From NCBI GenBank assembly GCA_023957335.1, contig JAMLHC010000006.1, forward strand, positions 62,001 to 126,000: 64,000 nt of DNA, written 5' to 3'. Origin of the DNA: Bacteroidota bacterium (GTDB taxonomy: Bacteria > Bacteroidota > Bacteroidia > NS11-12g > UBA955). Shown here piece after piece: positions 43,656 through 52,010 of the stretch. The notes below the pieces were generated by a model. That model did no database searches and was not told where the DNA came from. It worked only from the letters and a program-made list of their open reading frames with translations. Position 1 is the stretch's first letter. Each line of letters opens with the position of its first letter. The position numbers and the translations under genes were made by a program.

Positions 43656-44192
43656 TTATTTTACGATAAATTCTCCTCTCATTATCTGATGCCCTACTCC
43701 ACAAAACTCAGTACATAATACACTATAGGTACCAGGTTCATTGAACACCCAACGCAAACGATTCACATATCCCGGCATCGCTTGTGATTGAGTGATTAAC
43801 TTTGCTTTATCATTATAGATAGCAAAACCGTGCGTAACATCAATACTGGTTACTCTGAATTCCACCATTTTACCTGCCGGAATCTCAACTGAATAGTTGT
43901 CATTCTCATCACTTATACCAAAAGCAAACTTGCCGGATGACACATTGACCACCATTGCGGGAGAATCATTTTTGTATAAAAAATAAGGTGATCTGGGGAT
44001 TGTGATTGACATCAAAATCAGCAGTACACCACCCCAAAGTAATAAGAAGTAAAACCTCATTCTTAAGGGATTCTTAATTCCTTCGCCTTCCTCATCACCT
44101 TTCATTGTGCTCCGATATATCATATAAGAAATCAATGAAATAGCCACGGCACAGATAAGAAATAACGCTAAAACGAACTCTTGTCCTTTCAT
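43656..44192 (-). CDS. CuA-containing subunit II of the heme-copper enzyme
   Basis: 178 residues. Two N-terminal transmembrane helices, then a cupredoxin domain with the complete CuA ligand set: H121 (DVTHGFAIYN), then C160, C164, H168 and M171 in CTEFCGVGHQIM. Electrons would therefore come from a soluble or anchored cytochrome c or cupredoxin, not from quinol. It lies 16 bp upstream of subunit I and is the first gene of the three-gene operon, which has its own promoter and operator. Confidence 0.85.
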   Translation of the reverse strand: MKGQEFVLALFLICAVAISLISYMIYRSTMKGDEEGEGIKNPLRMRFYFLLLWGGVLLILMSITIPRSPYFLYKNDSPAMVVNVSSGKFAFGISDENDNYSVEIPAGKMVEFRVTSIDVTHGFAIYNDKAKLITQSQAMPGYVNRLRWVFNEPGTYSVLCTEFCGVGHQIMRGEFIVK

Positions 44193-44263
44193 ATTTGTAA
44201 TTGTTAAGTTTATTGTTTGTTAAATAGTAATAATAATAACACCTTGTTTTTTAATATGCACGG

Positions 44264-44271
44264 CAAACGTA
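44264..44271 (-). promoter_or_regulatory. -7 element TACGTTTG for the heme-copper (NOR-like) operon
   Basis: An exact TAnnTTTG match on the minus strand, about 72 bp before the subunit II ATG and two bases downstream of the 26-bp inverted repeat. A perfect -7 element next to an operator fits control by repression. Confidence 0.6.
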
Positions 44272-44273
44272 AC

Positions 44274-44299
44274 AATAAAGGACAAGGTTGTCCTTTATT
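44274..44299. promoter_or_regulatory. 26-bp perfect inverted repeat, probable Rrf2/NsrR-like operator
   Basis: Two perfect 12-bp arms (AATAAAGGACAA / TTGTCCTTTATT) separated by GG. It overlaps the -7 to -33 zone of the NOR-like promoter and is 75 bp from the 3' end of the Rrf2-type regulator gene. A degenerate copy of the same length precedes the regulator's own operon at 49275-49300. Confidence 0.75.
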
Positions 44300-44374
44300 A
44301 AAATATTCGAATTACGCACAAATTATTAACATCAAGATTAAAGTTAATTAATTAAAATTCAATCGATCACAGAT

Positions 44375-44806
44375 TCACCCTTTGAGAAATGCCTTTCCAA
44401 CGTTCAAATCCCTATATAAATCACCAATCGTTTTTAACTTACAAAAACGCTTAAACGACTCTCTCACAGGCTTAAAATCTTTATGAATAGGGCAAGGATG
44501 CTGATCACTGCATGTACTAAGACCCAAACCACATCTCTCAAAATAATCATCCCCTTCTACTGCTTTAACAATAAGGATTAGAGGTGCACTTTCTTGAGCT
44601 TTGGTTATAAAAAATCCACCGTTAGGACCTTTGATACTGCTAATGATAGCAAGCTTAGTTAACTTTTGTAAAACCTTTCCAATGGTGTGCTCGCTTTCAT
44701 TGATTTGAGCTGCAATCTCTTTAATCCCGGACTTTTTTTTATCCGGAAATTTGGAAGCGATATAAGTTACCGCTTTTATAGCGGTTTGGCAAGTGATACT
44801 CAACAT
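44375..44806 (-). CDS. Rrf2-family regulator, NsrR/IscR-like with three cysteines
   Basis: 143 residues. The winged helix (IKEIAAQINESEHTIGKVLQKLTK and GPNGGFFI) is typical of Rrf2. The cluster loop is CGLGLSTCSDQHPCPIH, i.e. C-x6-C-x5-C, close to the C-x5-C-x5-C of NsrR and IscR. NsrR senses NO with its Fe-S cluster and represses NO-detoxification genes. It is the last gene of the RIC/DUF2249 operon and lies next to the NOR-like operon. NO sensing is inferred from neighbours; an IscR role is possible but no isc genes are near. Confidence 0.85.
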   Translation of the reverse strand: MLSITCQTAIKAVTYIASKFPDKKKSGIKEIAAQINESEHTIGKVLQKLTKLAIISSIKGPNGGFFITKAQESAPLILIVKAVEGDDYFERCGLGLSTCSDQHPCPIHKDFKPVRESFKRFCKLKTIGDLYRDLNVGKAFLKG

Positions 44807-44809
44807 AGG

Positions 44810-45133
44810 TTACATTCCCAAATATTGCTTCCCTTGTTCCGATACAGCGTCATAACTCCAAGGCGGATCAAAAGTTAACTTAACTTCTATTTGATAGCCC
44901 GGAAAAGACGCTTCCAACGAAGAAGTTGTATCGCCCACAATAGCATCGCCCATGGGGCAGAACTCGGTTGTCAGAGTCATTGTACACAAGACTTTTTTCT
45001 TTTCTTCGTCAAAATAAAGGTCATAGACAAGCCCAAGATCTACAATATTTAATCCTATTTCAGGATCTATCACATATTGAAGACCTGCCAAAGCGATAGT
45101 ACTCTTTATTTCGTTGTTATTAGATACATTCAT
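44810..45133 (-). CDS. MIP18/SufT-like (DUF59) protein
   Basis: 107 residues. DUF59 signature VIDPEIGLNIVDLGLVYDL, then TLTTEFCPMGDAI with the conserved Cys, and a C-terminal FDPPWSYDAVSEQGK. Members assist Fe-S cluster loading (SufT, MIP18) or belong to PaaD-like assembly. It lies between the NnrS-like gene (4-bp overlap) and the Rrf2 gene (3-bp gap). In an NO-response operon, Fe-S repair is a sensible role. Confidence 0.85.
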   Translation of the reverse strand: MNVSNNNEIKSTIALAGLQYVIDPEIGLNIVDLGLVYDLYFDEEKKKVLCTMTLTTEFCPMGDAIVGDTTSSLEASFPGYQIEVKLTFDPPWSYDAVSEQGKQYLGM

Positions 45134-46425
45134 AATTGAATTGGTTTGTGATTGATTACTTTAAAAACATTGATATTATACAATATTGCTGTTATCAGCA
45201 ACAAAAATGACCCAAATTTGATTAAAATCAATAGCCCTGACAAGATTCCGGATGCAAATACGAACAAGCCTGTCAGATAGCACACCCCCATCACATTAAA
45301 CACCTTGTCATTAAACAAGTCTTTGGGGTTTGGCGTTTTGCCTAATGCAGAACGTTTGCGGTATGCTTTATTCCACGCAATGAATGGCAATGTTTTGAAT
45401 GTCATCCCCAAAATAATGGCTGTCATCCAACCAAAGAATATCATAAAGCCGTATGTCATCACAACATTCAGGGGTATTTCAGAAGAAGTGGCGGAACTCA
45501 GCAACACAATGACCAAAAGGACGATTGGAATCAAAAACATGATTGCCGCTAATATTGCCAACTGTGTCTGATAATCCACTCTTTTTCTCAACCGTCCTTT
45601 GTATGCTTTGATACAAAAATAAATGAACATAGAACACCCCATTAACACCAATATAAATGGCAGAAATAACAGCCATTTTTGTTCATAAAAGAAAAGGAAT
45701 AAAACTGTGTAAAGCAATATTCCCAAATTCACCAAAAAATTGATAATTCTCAAGAGTTTTTTGTTGGTGTATTTAGAAATCATAAACATAGGTATCAAAC
45801 GAGAGCCCACGCCCATTACCAATAACAAGAACCAACCCACGATACCCAGGTGGGCATGCAAAGGGAGATAGTGTGTTGCGTCAAAGGGTAAAAAATCAAG
45901 ACTGAAATCAAAAACCAATGTTACACCTAATCCTACGGTAATCAACAACCATACAATTGAAGAAAAGATAAAAAGTGTATGAACATTTTTTTTCTTGGAA
46001 TTAAGAATACTCTTAAGAACATTTACAAAATATGCCATTAAGCCCAAAAGTATTAAGCTTCCTCCCACTTCTGCCGTCAAACCGAATTCATGCATATAGA
46101 AACTATATACAAGAATCGGAATGCCTATACCGGCAAAAACAAAAGAGGTATTTGCGAGTTTATTACTATAAAGTTCTCCTTCTATAAGCACCGGCACCAA
46201 CTGATGACTAGCACCCAGAATAATCATGGTTCCCCAACCTAATGCCATAGAATGGGTAATAGCTAATATATTAAACTGAAAATAGTGTCCGAAAAAGTAA
46301 TTTCCCGACAACAACAGCAATACAGTAGCAATTAAAAACCACACGGCTGCATAAGCATAAAAAGGAATAACAACCTTATAGGAAGTAGTTTTTACAAGAT
46401 TTGTATCAAAAGGAGAAGCGAACAT
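45130..46425 (-). CDS. Twelve-helix NnrS-like / heme-copper-oxidase-I-like membrane protein
   Basis: 431 residues, about twelve transmembrane helices. Histidine-bearing helices ITHSMALGWGTMIILGASHQLVPV and LHAHLGIVGWFLLLVMGVGSRLIPMF look like the H-rich helices of NnrS and of oxidase subunit I remnants. The CuB HH pair and the C-terminal HxH of true oxidases are not visible. NnrS proteins accompany NO metabolism and relieve NO stress. It overlaps the DUF59 gene and abuts the DUF1858 gene. Family placement is by pattern only. Confidence 0.6.
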   Translation of the reverse strand: MFASPFDTNLVKTTSYKVVIPFYAYAAVWFLIATVLLLLSGNYFFGHYFQFNILAITHSMALGWGTMIILGASHQLVPVLIEGELYSNKLANTSFVFAGIGIPILVYSFYMHEFGLTAEVGGSLILLGLMAYFVNVLKSILNSKKKNVHTLFIFSSIVWLLITVGLGVTLVFDFSLDFLPFDATHYLPLHAHLGIVGWFLLLVMGVGSRLIPMFMISKYTNKKLLRIINFLVNLGILLYTVLFLFFYEQKWLLFLPFILVLMGCSMFIYFCIKAYKGRLRKRVDYQTQLAILAAIMFLIPIVLLVIVLLSSATSSEIPLNVVMTYGFMIFFGWMTAIILGMTFKTLPFIAWNKAYRKRSALGKTPNPKDLFNDKVFNVMGVCYLTGLFVFASGILSGLLILIKFGSFLLLITAILYNINVFKVINHKPIQL

Positions 46426-46427
46426 CC

Positions 46428-47234
46428 TTACTTCTTAAATATTAAAATTCGCACATCACCATCGGTAATTTCATTAATTCTATAGTCCAACCCTCTATCT
46501 TGCAACTCAGGAAGCAGAAACACCGGAATTCGTTTGTGATACACATAAACCGCTCTGTCAGATTGGAGTTTGTCGCATGCTTCGAGCACCATCATCATAG
46601 GTAAAGGGGGTTCCATTTTTTCGACTCTGACTTCATCCAATTTGCCTTCGAACTTAGCTAACATTTCCTGCCAACCTGCTGCATCATTTTTGATTTCGGC
46701 TTTAATTTCACCAGCACCGGAAGTGTTGTAAAGATAGGTGTGTACAAGATTTGAATTAACAATTTCAGTATAAGCAACGAATCCTCTTTTTTCAAGAATC
46801 ATAATTACCGGTGTAGGTTCAAATGTATTGATGATTTTGAGTGCTTGTTGGGCATTCAGCTTGTTTACATTCATCATAATAGTATTAAGCGGGTCGCCAC
46901 CGGAGTCAAGGATAGGTCTAACATCTAATTCCACTACATTTTCAGGTTTCAGATTCTTAACAAATTCCGGCATTGGGCTGGTACTGCCTTCGTGCTCTTC
47001 TTTATAGTTGCTGTCAATCTCAAAACCCAATGGTTTCAATTTTGCAAAAAAATCATCTACTTTCACTCCCCCTACTTTGCTTGCCATACTGATGGAAGTC
47101 CTTGCAGCCATGAGCTTTCTCAAAAGCGGGTTTCGGAGTTTTGTAAATTTGGGTGAAATACTAATAATAGCTTCCAAAGCATCGGGATGAGCTTTGAGGA
47201 TTTGCGAAATCTTAGTGCCTGAATTTATTAACAT
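46428..47234 (-). CDS. DUF1858-DUF2249 protein of the NO-response operon
   Basis: 268 residues. The first ~75 resemble DUF1858 (KISQILKAHPDALEAIISISPKF and PLLRKLMAARTSISMASKVGG). A TusA/SirA-like DUF2249 domain follows (VVELDVRPILDSGGDPLNTIM...EPTPVIMILEKRGF), and then a second, weaker domain ending in ITDGDVRILIFKK. Such proteins often accompany RIC-type repair proteins and NOR genes. Biochemical function is unknown. The gene overlaps the upstream RIC gene by 7 bp and is 2 bp from the NnrS-like gene. Confidence 0.75.
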   Translation of the reverse strand: MLINSGTKISQILKAHPDALEAIISISPKFTKLRNPLLRKLMAARTSISMASKVGGVKVDDFFAKLKPLGFEIDSNYKEEHEGSTSPMPEFVKNLKPENVVELDVRPILDSGGDPLNTIMMNVNKLNAQQALKIINTFEPTPVIMILEKRGFVAYTEIVNSNLVHTYLYNTSGAGEIKAEIKNDAAGWQEMLAKFEGKLDEVRVEKMEPPLPMMMVLEACDKLQSDRAVYVYHKRIPVFLLPELQDRGLDYRINEITDGDVRILIFKK

Positions 47235-49228
47235 GATGAATGATGGTTAGCACCTTCTAATTCTATTGCCTTAGGGAACAAGATATTGTTTTCCAAATGT
47301 GCGTGAACAAACATATCTGCTTCCAAATCCTGCAAGAGTTTATAAACAAGTTCGTAGCTCGCACACGAATCATTAGGCAAGGTGTAGTTATTAGTCAACT
47401 TGCGCAAATTTAGCATATAATCTTTGTATGTATCATGTTCCATTTCGAGCATATTAATTGGCTCGGCAATGGATTTGAACGCAGGGTTTTCAACGGTTTT
47501 AGCTTGTGCTTTTGCACTTACTATTTGTTTGACAAAAGGAAACAGAATAGTTTCTTCTTTTTGCAAATGAGCCAAAAGTGCATTGGTAAATTTATCAATA
47601 TTGGCATATATCTCTTCCAATTCGGGGTGCGCCTTCACATGTTGGTTCAACACATTTTTGGAGGCTGTGCGCAAGTCGGGCACAATTTGCCTTATAAAAG
47701 AATGATGAGTATTTACAACATAATCAGACAGAAAATCTAAGTTCCAATCATTATAGGGCAAGGGGCGGGGTTGATTGCCTTGACCTTTTTCTATTTGTTG
47801 GAGTTCCTGCTCTACAAGAGTTACATCAACTCCAAGGGAATCACATGCTTCTTTGATAGTTTTCTTACCTGAGAAGCCATAGTCGAGTTTGTACTTGGCA
47901 AATACAGCCGTTTTTCTAAAATCCTTAGCCGCAATTTCACCCAGAGTTTCATCTTTTTCACCTGAATTGCGTTTGGTAATTTTTACTCTCCACCACTTTG
48001 GACCTTGCTCCAAGTATTCCCAAGAAAAAATATTTCCACGTTCTGCCATCAACTGATAATACAAGGGTTTGGGATCGTGGTCATTGTACAAGGTGAGCCA
48101 TCTTCCTCCTTCAAGTGCATCAAATTGCTTAAAAATAGTTGGGTGTTTGTGGGCAGGTGGTAACTGGGTAACATCTAATTTATTTTCATCATCTTCACTT
48201 TGAGGCGTTGATGCTGAGGCTTGTTGCTTGGCATTTCTACCAATCTTCACTCTCCACCATTGCGGACCTTTTTCCAAATATTCCCATGAAAATTCATCCC
48301 CTCGTGTTTGTTCTAATTGATAATACAAAGGCACGGGGTCATGGTCATTTTTCAGAATAAAAAACTCACCGACAGCCAGACTGTCAATCTTTTCAAAGAT
48401 TTTAGCATGTTTCACCGGAGGAGGTAGTTGCGTAGCGTCCAAAACTCCTTCTTCTTCGCTATGAGCAGATTCTCCGCCATGAAGCATTTTTTTTGCAATT
48501 CTGATAATCCACCAATCGGGTCCTGATTGCAAATAATCCCAAGTAAAAATATCGCCTCTGTTCTGATGTAATTGATGATACAAGGGCTTTGGGTCATGGT
48601 CATTTTTCAGAATGAAACTCTCCCCTTCTCGATGGTCGTCAAAGAAAGCGAAAATACTTGCGTGCTTGTATTGCGGGTCTATCAAGGTTGCGTTCAAAAT
48701 ATATTCACCATTGGCGGCTTTGCTCAATGCAGGATGCCCTTGCTTTGGAGCTTCTTTGGTAATCCTGATTCTCCACCATTGCGGACCTTGCTCAAGGTAT
48801 TCCCAAGAAAACACATTTCCTCGTGTTTGTTGCAATTGATAATGTAGGGGTTTGGGGTCATGGTCGTTTTGTAGGATAAAGCTCTCACCTTCTCTCAAAT
48901 TATCAAATTGCGCAAAAATGGTGGCATGCTTGTATTGTGGTTCAATCAAAGTTGCATTGAGCACCACCTCATCAGCAGCTGCTTGTTTGGTCTTGTGTTT
49001 GCCAATTCTGATTTTCCATACTGCCGGACCTTCTTCCAAGTATTCCCATGTGAAGGTTTCACCATTATCCGCTTTTAACTGATAATAAAGTGGTTTGGGG
49101 TCATGATCATTTTGAAGGATAAAACTTTCCCCTTCTTTTAAATCATTAAAGTATTGAAACACTGTGGAGTGTTTTAGTCTTGGCTCAAGTTCAGACACCA
49201 CCAATATTTTGTTTGCAGAATTTTCCAT
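47228..49228 (-). CDS. RIC/YtfE-type di-iron repair protein with five N-terminal DUF2249 domains
   Basis: 666 residues. Five tandem ~85-residue DUF2249 units occupy residues ~10-420, each with the core NDHDPxPLxxQL and a WEYLExGPxWWRIRI-like strand. Residues ~435-480 are the ScdA_N/DUF542 domain, but the Cys-Cys of YtfE (DFCCGGK) reads DYGFSGK here. Residues ~497-660 are a hemerythrin-like di-iron domain with THHSF, LLAHLQKEETILFPF, EMEHDTYKDY and VHAHLENNILFP. YtfE/RIC repairs Fe-S proteins damaged by NO. This is first in an operon ending with the Rrf2 regulator. The repeat number and lost cysteines are unusual. Confidence 0.88.
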   Translation of the reverse strand: MENSANKILVVSELEPRLKHSTVFQYFNDLKEGESFILQNDHDPKPLYYQLKADNGETFTWEYLEEGPAVWKIRIGKHKTKQAAADEVVLNATLIEPQYKHATIFAQFDNLREGESFILQNDHDPKPLHYQLQQTRGNVFSWEYLEQGPQWWRIRITKEAPKQGHPALSKAANGEYILNATLIDPQYKHASIFAFFDDHREGESFILKNDHDPKPLYHQLHQNRGDIFTWDYLQSGPDWWIIRIAKKMLHGGESAHSEEEGVLDATQLPPPVKHAKIFEKIDSLAVGEFFILKNDHDPVPLYYQLEQTRGDEFSWEYLEKGPQWWRVKIGRNAKQQASASTPQSEDDENKLDVTQLPPAHKHPTIFKQFDALEGGRWLTLYNDHDPKPLYYQLMAERGNIFSWEYLEQGPKWWRVKITKRNSGEKDETLGEIAAKDFRKTAVFAKYKLDYGFSGKKTIKEACDSLGVDVTLVEQELQQIEKGQGNQPRPLPYNDWNLDFLSDYVVNTHHSFIRQIVPDLRTASKNVLNQHVKAHPELEEIYANIDKFTNALLAHLQKEETILFPFVKQIVSAKAQAKTVENPAFKSIAEPINMLEMEHDTYKDYMLNLRKLTNNYTLPNDSCASYELVYKLLQDLEADMFVHAHLENNILFPKAIELEGANHHSSC
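47969..49207 (-). repeat. Five tandem DUF2249-coding repeats inside the RIC-like gene
   Basis: Each unit is about 250-265 bp. The core NDHDP lies near residues 40, 121, 209, 294 and 382. Units 2 and 3 are most alike around EPQYKHA/DPQYKHA, and units 4 and 5 share QLPP linkers, suggesting stepwise duplication. Linkers of 10-30 charged, Ala/Ser-rich residues separate units. Confidence 0.9.
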
Positions 49229-49274
49229 GTCTTTCTACCTTTGTGAGGGCACGAAATTAATAAGAATTATTCTA

Positions 49275-49300
49275 AATAAAGGTAATTAATTGCTTTTATT
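49275..49300. promoter_or_regulatory. Second copy of the 26-bp Rrf2-type operator (degenerate) ahead of the RIC-like gene
   Basis: Arms AATAAAGG and CTTTTATT (one mismatch to a perfect inverted repeat) with a 10-bp centre have the same total length and outer arms as the perfect repeat at 44274-44299. It lies 47-72 bp upstream of the ATG; a possible -7 element TAATTTCG (one mismatch) is at 49252-49259 on the minus strand. Confidence 0.5.
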
Positions 49301-49369
49301 TTAAGCCATGCTGTTAACTATCATTTTGTCAGAGAAAATAACACAATATTAAGGTTACATATCATTCAT

Positions 49370-49388
49370 TATGTGCTTGTTGCACATA
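49370..49388. other. Inverted repeat (7-bp arms, 5-nt loop) after the TonB receptor gene
   Basis: TATGTGC-N5-GCACATA begins one base past the receptor stop codon. It could act as a transcript-end hairpin, but no U-tract follows on the minus strand. Confidence 0.4.
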
Positions 49389-49389
49389 G

Positions 49390-51867
49390 TTAAAACTTCA
49401 TATTTACCCCAATCAAATAATTGATACCCGCTTGGGGATAGAGCATTTTATCGGTATATAGAACATCCTTACTACCCAAATAATATTTATAGGTATAGCC
49501 GTTGCTGGAATACATTTGGTTGGCAATATTATTGACTAACAACACAATCTCTGTATGAGCAAGTTTGTTAGGGATACTATAAGACATCCTCAAATCAATC
49601 ACTGTATAAGCATTGAGCAAACTTTCTTTGCTACCAGAGTTGTCCAAGTATTGTTTACCAACATACTTGCCTGTTACATTGACAGTCAAGTTTTTTAAAG
49701 GTTTGACCTCTGTAAAGGCGGCTGCAATTACAGATGGCGAAAACGAAATAGGTGTATTTTTATACTCAAAAGCCTGCTCATCTACTACACCATACCAATC
49801 CATAACTACTTCTTTATAATCCTTGATACGGTTGATACTCAGGTTGAGATTAGCACCCAAACTTATTCGTTTATTAATCACATAGGTTCCTTGCAACTCA
49901 ATGCCCTCTCTGAAACTTCTGCCGGCATTTTTCCTAATCAAACCACCCACAGAATTCATTTCGCCCGTCAATACCAACTGATTGCGATAGTCCATATAAT
50001 ATAGATTCACATCCAATAAATATTTGCTAGTTCTCTTTTGATACCCCAATTCATAATCTATCAGATTTTCAAATTTTGGAATATTGGGCGCAGATTCAAT
50101 AAAATCCATACGCACCGGTTCGCGTTTGGCATTTGCGACAGAGAAATAAACCCTGGATGATTGACTGATAGCATAATTAATTCCCCCTTTTGGATTGAAG
50201 AATACATAGTTTTGATTGAAAGCAAAAGGCACTCTGTTATCATCCAAACCATCTGCACGATAATGTATCATTCTGAGTTGCAAGTCACCATACAGACTTA
50301 GTTTTGAGTTAAGTTCATGGGTTATTTTGACAAAATTATTGAAGTCATTTTTTGTGGAAAAACTGCTTGCGAAACGATAATCCTTAGGCATATTGCCGGA
50401 AAACTGTGCCCAAGTAACATCATCATAATGATCTCCCAAATAGCGATTTACACTTCCACCCAACTGCACGATGGTTTTTTGATTCTGATAACGCAATCCG
50501 TAAACAGCACCAAAAGAATGATTATCAAGCCAAAGTTGACGTACCATATCAGTTTGAGAAATGGTGTCTGCTCCTGCAACATACGGCAGCACTCCGTAGT
50601 CAGAGAATGATTGTCCCGGCATAGATTGTTCAAAATACCCGAGTCCTCTTACATAAAAACCACTCACAGACAACTTCAACTTGTTGCTAATCCGATAGTT
50701 CGCATGCAACTGATAATGTGATTGCTTATAATTATCTGTTTCGTTTTTGTATTCGTAATAATTATATGTTCTTCCCGAATTGAGCAGATTTTGTCTTTGT
50801 TCTGGCGTCAAAAAATTGCGATCTGCATACGCATTCATCTCTGCCACATCGCCAATAACGCGACTCTCGGGCGTTCCCCACCATGACTGATAAGTTCTTT
50901 CACTTCCTGAAAAGTGAATTGCATCCAACATAAATTTCTTATTGAGCGATTGATAAGTTGCATCCAGATAATAGCTTTTTAAATTTGACGAAGCCCGGTC
51001 AATATAGCCTTGAGAAGAAATTTGCGACAAACGTCCATTCATTTTCCAGCGATTATTGATTAAACCGGTACTAAAAACTGCTGTGTTTTTATAGGTTTCA
51101 AAAGAACCGAATGAATTATTGAGTTCAAAATACGGATGAGTGCTTCTGTCAAAGGTTTCCAAATTTATATTTGCACCAAATGCACCTGCACCATTGGTTG
51201 AAGCCCCTACTCCTCTTTGAATGTCAATCCTTGTGGCAGAAGAAGCAAAGTCGGGCATATTAACAAAAAACACCCCTTGCGCTTCAGCATCATTGAGTGG
51301 AATACCATTGACCGTGATATTAATCCGCGTTTGGTCTGAACCTCGGATTCTTAATGCTGAATAGCCAATGCCTGCACCGGCATCCGTGGTATAAACAAGA
51401 GATGGCATATTGTTGAGGATTACCGGAATATCTTGTCCTAAATTTTTACTTTCAATATCGGCTTTATTAAGCGTTTGATTGACAATAGGAGCATCCACTT
51501 CAGCTATGACGGAACTTGTAATATTGACCGCATCGAGGTCTCGTGTTGCAATATGCATGAAATAGGTTTTATGTTGAGTAAAATCAGCATTTGTTAAGGT
51601 GTCATACACTGTCAAAAATCCCAGATACGACAGCCGGATGTAAACTTGGTTTTGGTTTTCAACCAAGATAGGGATGGCAAAATCCCCATTTTTATAAGTC
51701 TGACCTCCGGCAGAATTACCATTCGGCAGTGAAACAAAGACCGAAACCCCTTCCATAGGTTTGAGTTCGGATGACAGGACTTTACCGCTGATTTGAATTT
51801 TGTCCTTGCTTTGCGTGTGCGCAAAGAGCGGTAACAGGACTACAAGTGTTAATAATAACTTTTTCAT
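49390..51867 (-). CDS. TonB-dependent outer-membrane receptor, likely for thiamin or a thiamin precursor
   Basis: 825 residues from ATG 51867; a TTG two codons earlier was rejected. Signal peptide MKKLLLTLVVLLPLFAHTQ, an N-terminal carboxypeptidase-regulatory-like domain (ISGKVLSSELKPMEGVSVFV), a plug domain (NMPSLVYTTDAGAGIGYSALRIRG and RIDIQRGVGASTNGAGAFGANINL), then a beta barrel ending in the aromatic terminus GVNMKF. A TPP riboswitch lies in its leader, so the ligand is very probably thiamin-related. Similar riboswitch-controlled receptors are known in Bacteroidota. No other thiamin gene is in the window. Confidence 0.88.
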   Translation of the reverse strand: MKKLLLTLVVLLPLFAHTQSKDKIQISGKVLSSELKPMEGVSVFVSLPNGNSAGGQTYKNGDFAIPILVENQNQVYIRLSYLGFLTVYDTLTNADFTQHKTYFMHIATRDLDAVNITSSVIAEVDAPIVNQTLNKADIESKNLGQDIPVILNNMPSLVYTTDAGAGIGYSALRIRGSDQTRINITVNGIPLNDAEAQGVFFVNMPDFASSATRIDIQRGVGASTNGAGAFGANINLETFDRSTHPYFELNNSFGSFETYKNTAVFSTGLINNRWKMNGRLSQISSQGYIDRASSNLKSYYLDATYQSLNKKFMLDAIHFSGSERTYQSWWGTPESRVIGDVAEMNAYADRNFLTPEQRQNLLNSGRTYNYYEYKNETDNYKQSHYQLHANYRISNKLKLSVSGFYVRGLGYFEQSMPGQSFSDYGVLPYVAGADTISQTDMVRQLWLDNHSFGAVYGLRYQNQKTIVQLGGSVNRYLGDHYDDVTWAQFSGNMPKDYRFASSFSTKNDFNNFVKITHELNSKLSLYGDLQLRMIHYRADGLDDNRVPFAFNQNYVFFNPKGGINYAISQSSRVYFSVANAKREPVRMDFIESAPNIPKFENLIDYELGYQKRTSKYLLDVNLYYMDYRNQLVLTGEMNSVGGLIRKNAGRSFREGIELQGTYVINKRISLGANLNLSINRIKDYKEVVMDWYGVVDEQAFEYKNTPISFSPSVIAAAFTEVKPLKNLTVNVTGKYVGKQYLDNSGSKESLLNAYTVIDLRMSYSIPNKLAHTEIVLLVNNIANQMYSSNGYTYKYYLGSKDVLYTDKMLYPQAGINYLIGVNMKF

Positions 51868-51924
51868 TTTCAATTAAATTAATAAATGAAAAAGCATGAA
51901 GTGTGTCAGAAAAGAAGTTTGCCA

Positions 51925-52010
51925 CATAAGCTTTCCCTGCCGCATGAATGACCATGATCCAGGTGATGTGGGTATAATCTCAGTTCTCAATTAAGAGAGC
52001 ACCCCAAAAC
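51925..52010 (-). ncRNA. TPP riboswitch (THI element) in the leader of the TonB receptor
   Basis: Read on the minus strand, the conserved pieces appear in order: GGGGTGC, a short hairpin (CTCTCTTAATTGAGA), CTGAGATTATACCC, then CACCTGGATCATG and GCGGCAGGGAA. These match the TPP aptamer consensus except in the P4/P5 part, where the usual ACCTGATCTGGATAATGCC is shorter. An upstream CCCC run (52020-52023) could pair with the GGGG as an alternative hairpin. It ends about 58 nt before the receptor ATG. Likely control is at translation or termination. Confidence 0.82.

Noticed and set aside
49370-49388. Inverted repeat as a Rho-independent terminator of the TonB receptor
   Set aside because: No T-tract follows on the coding strand and the stem is short; kept only as a generic hairpin.
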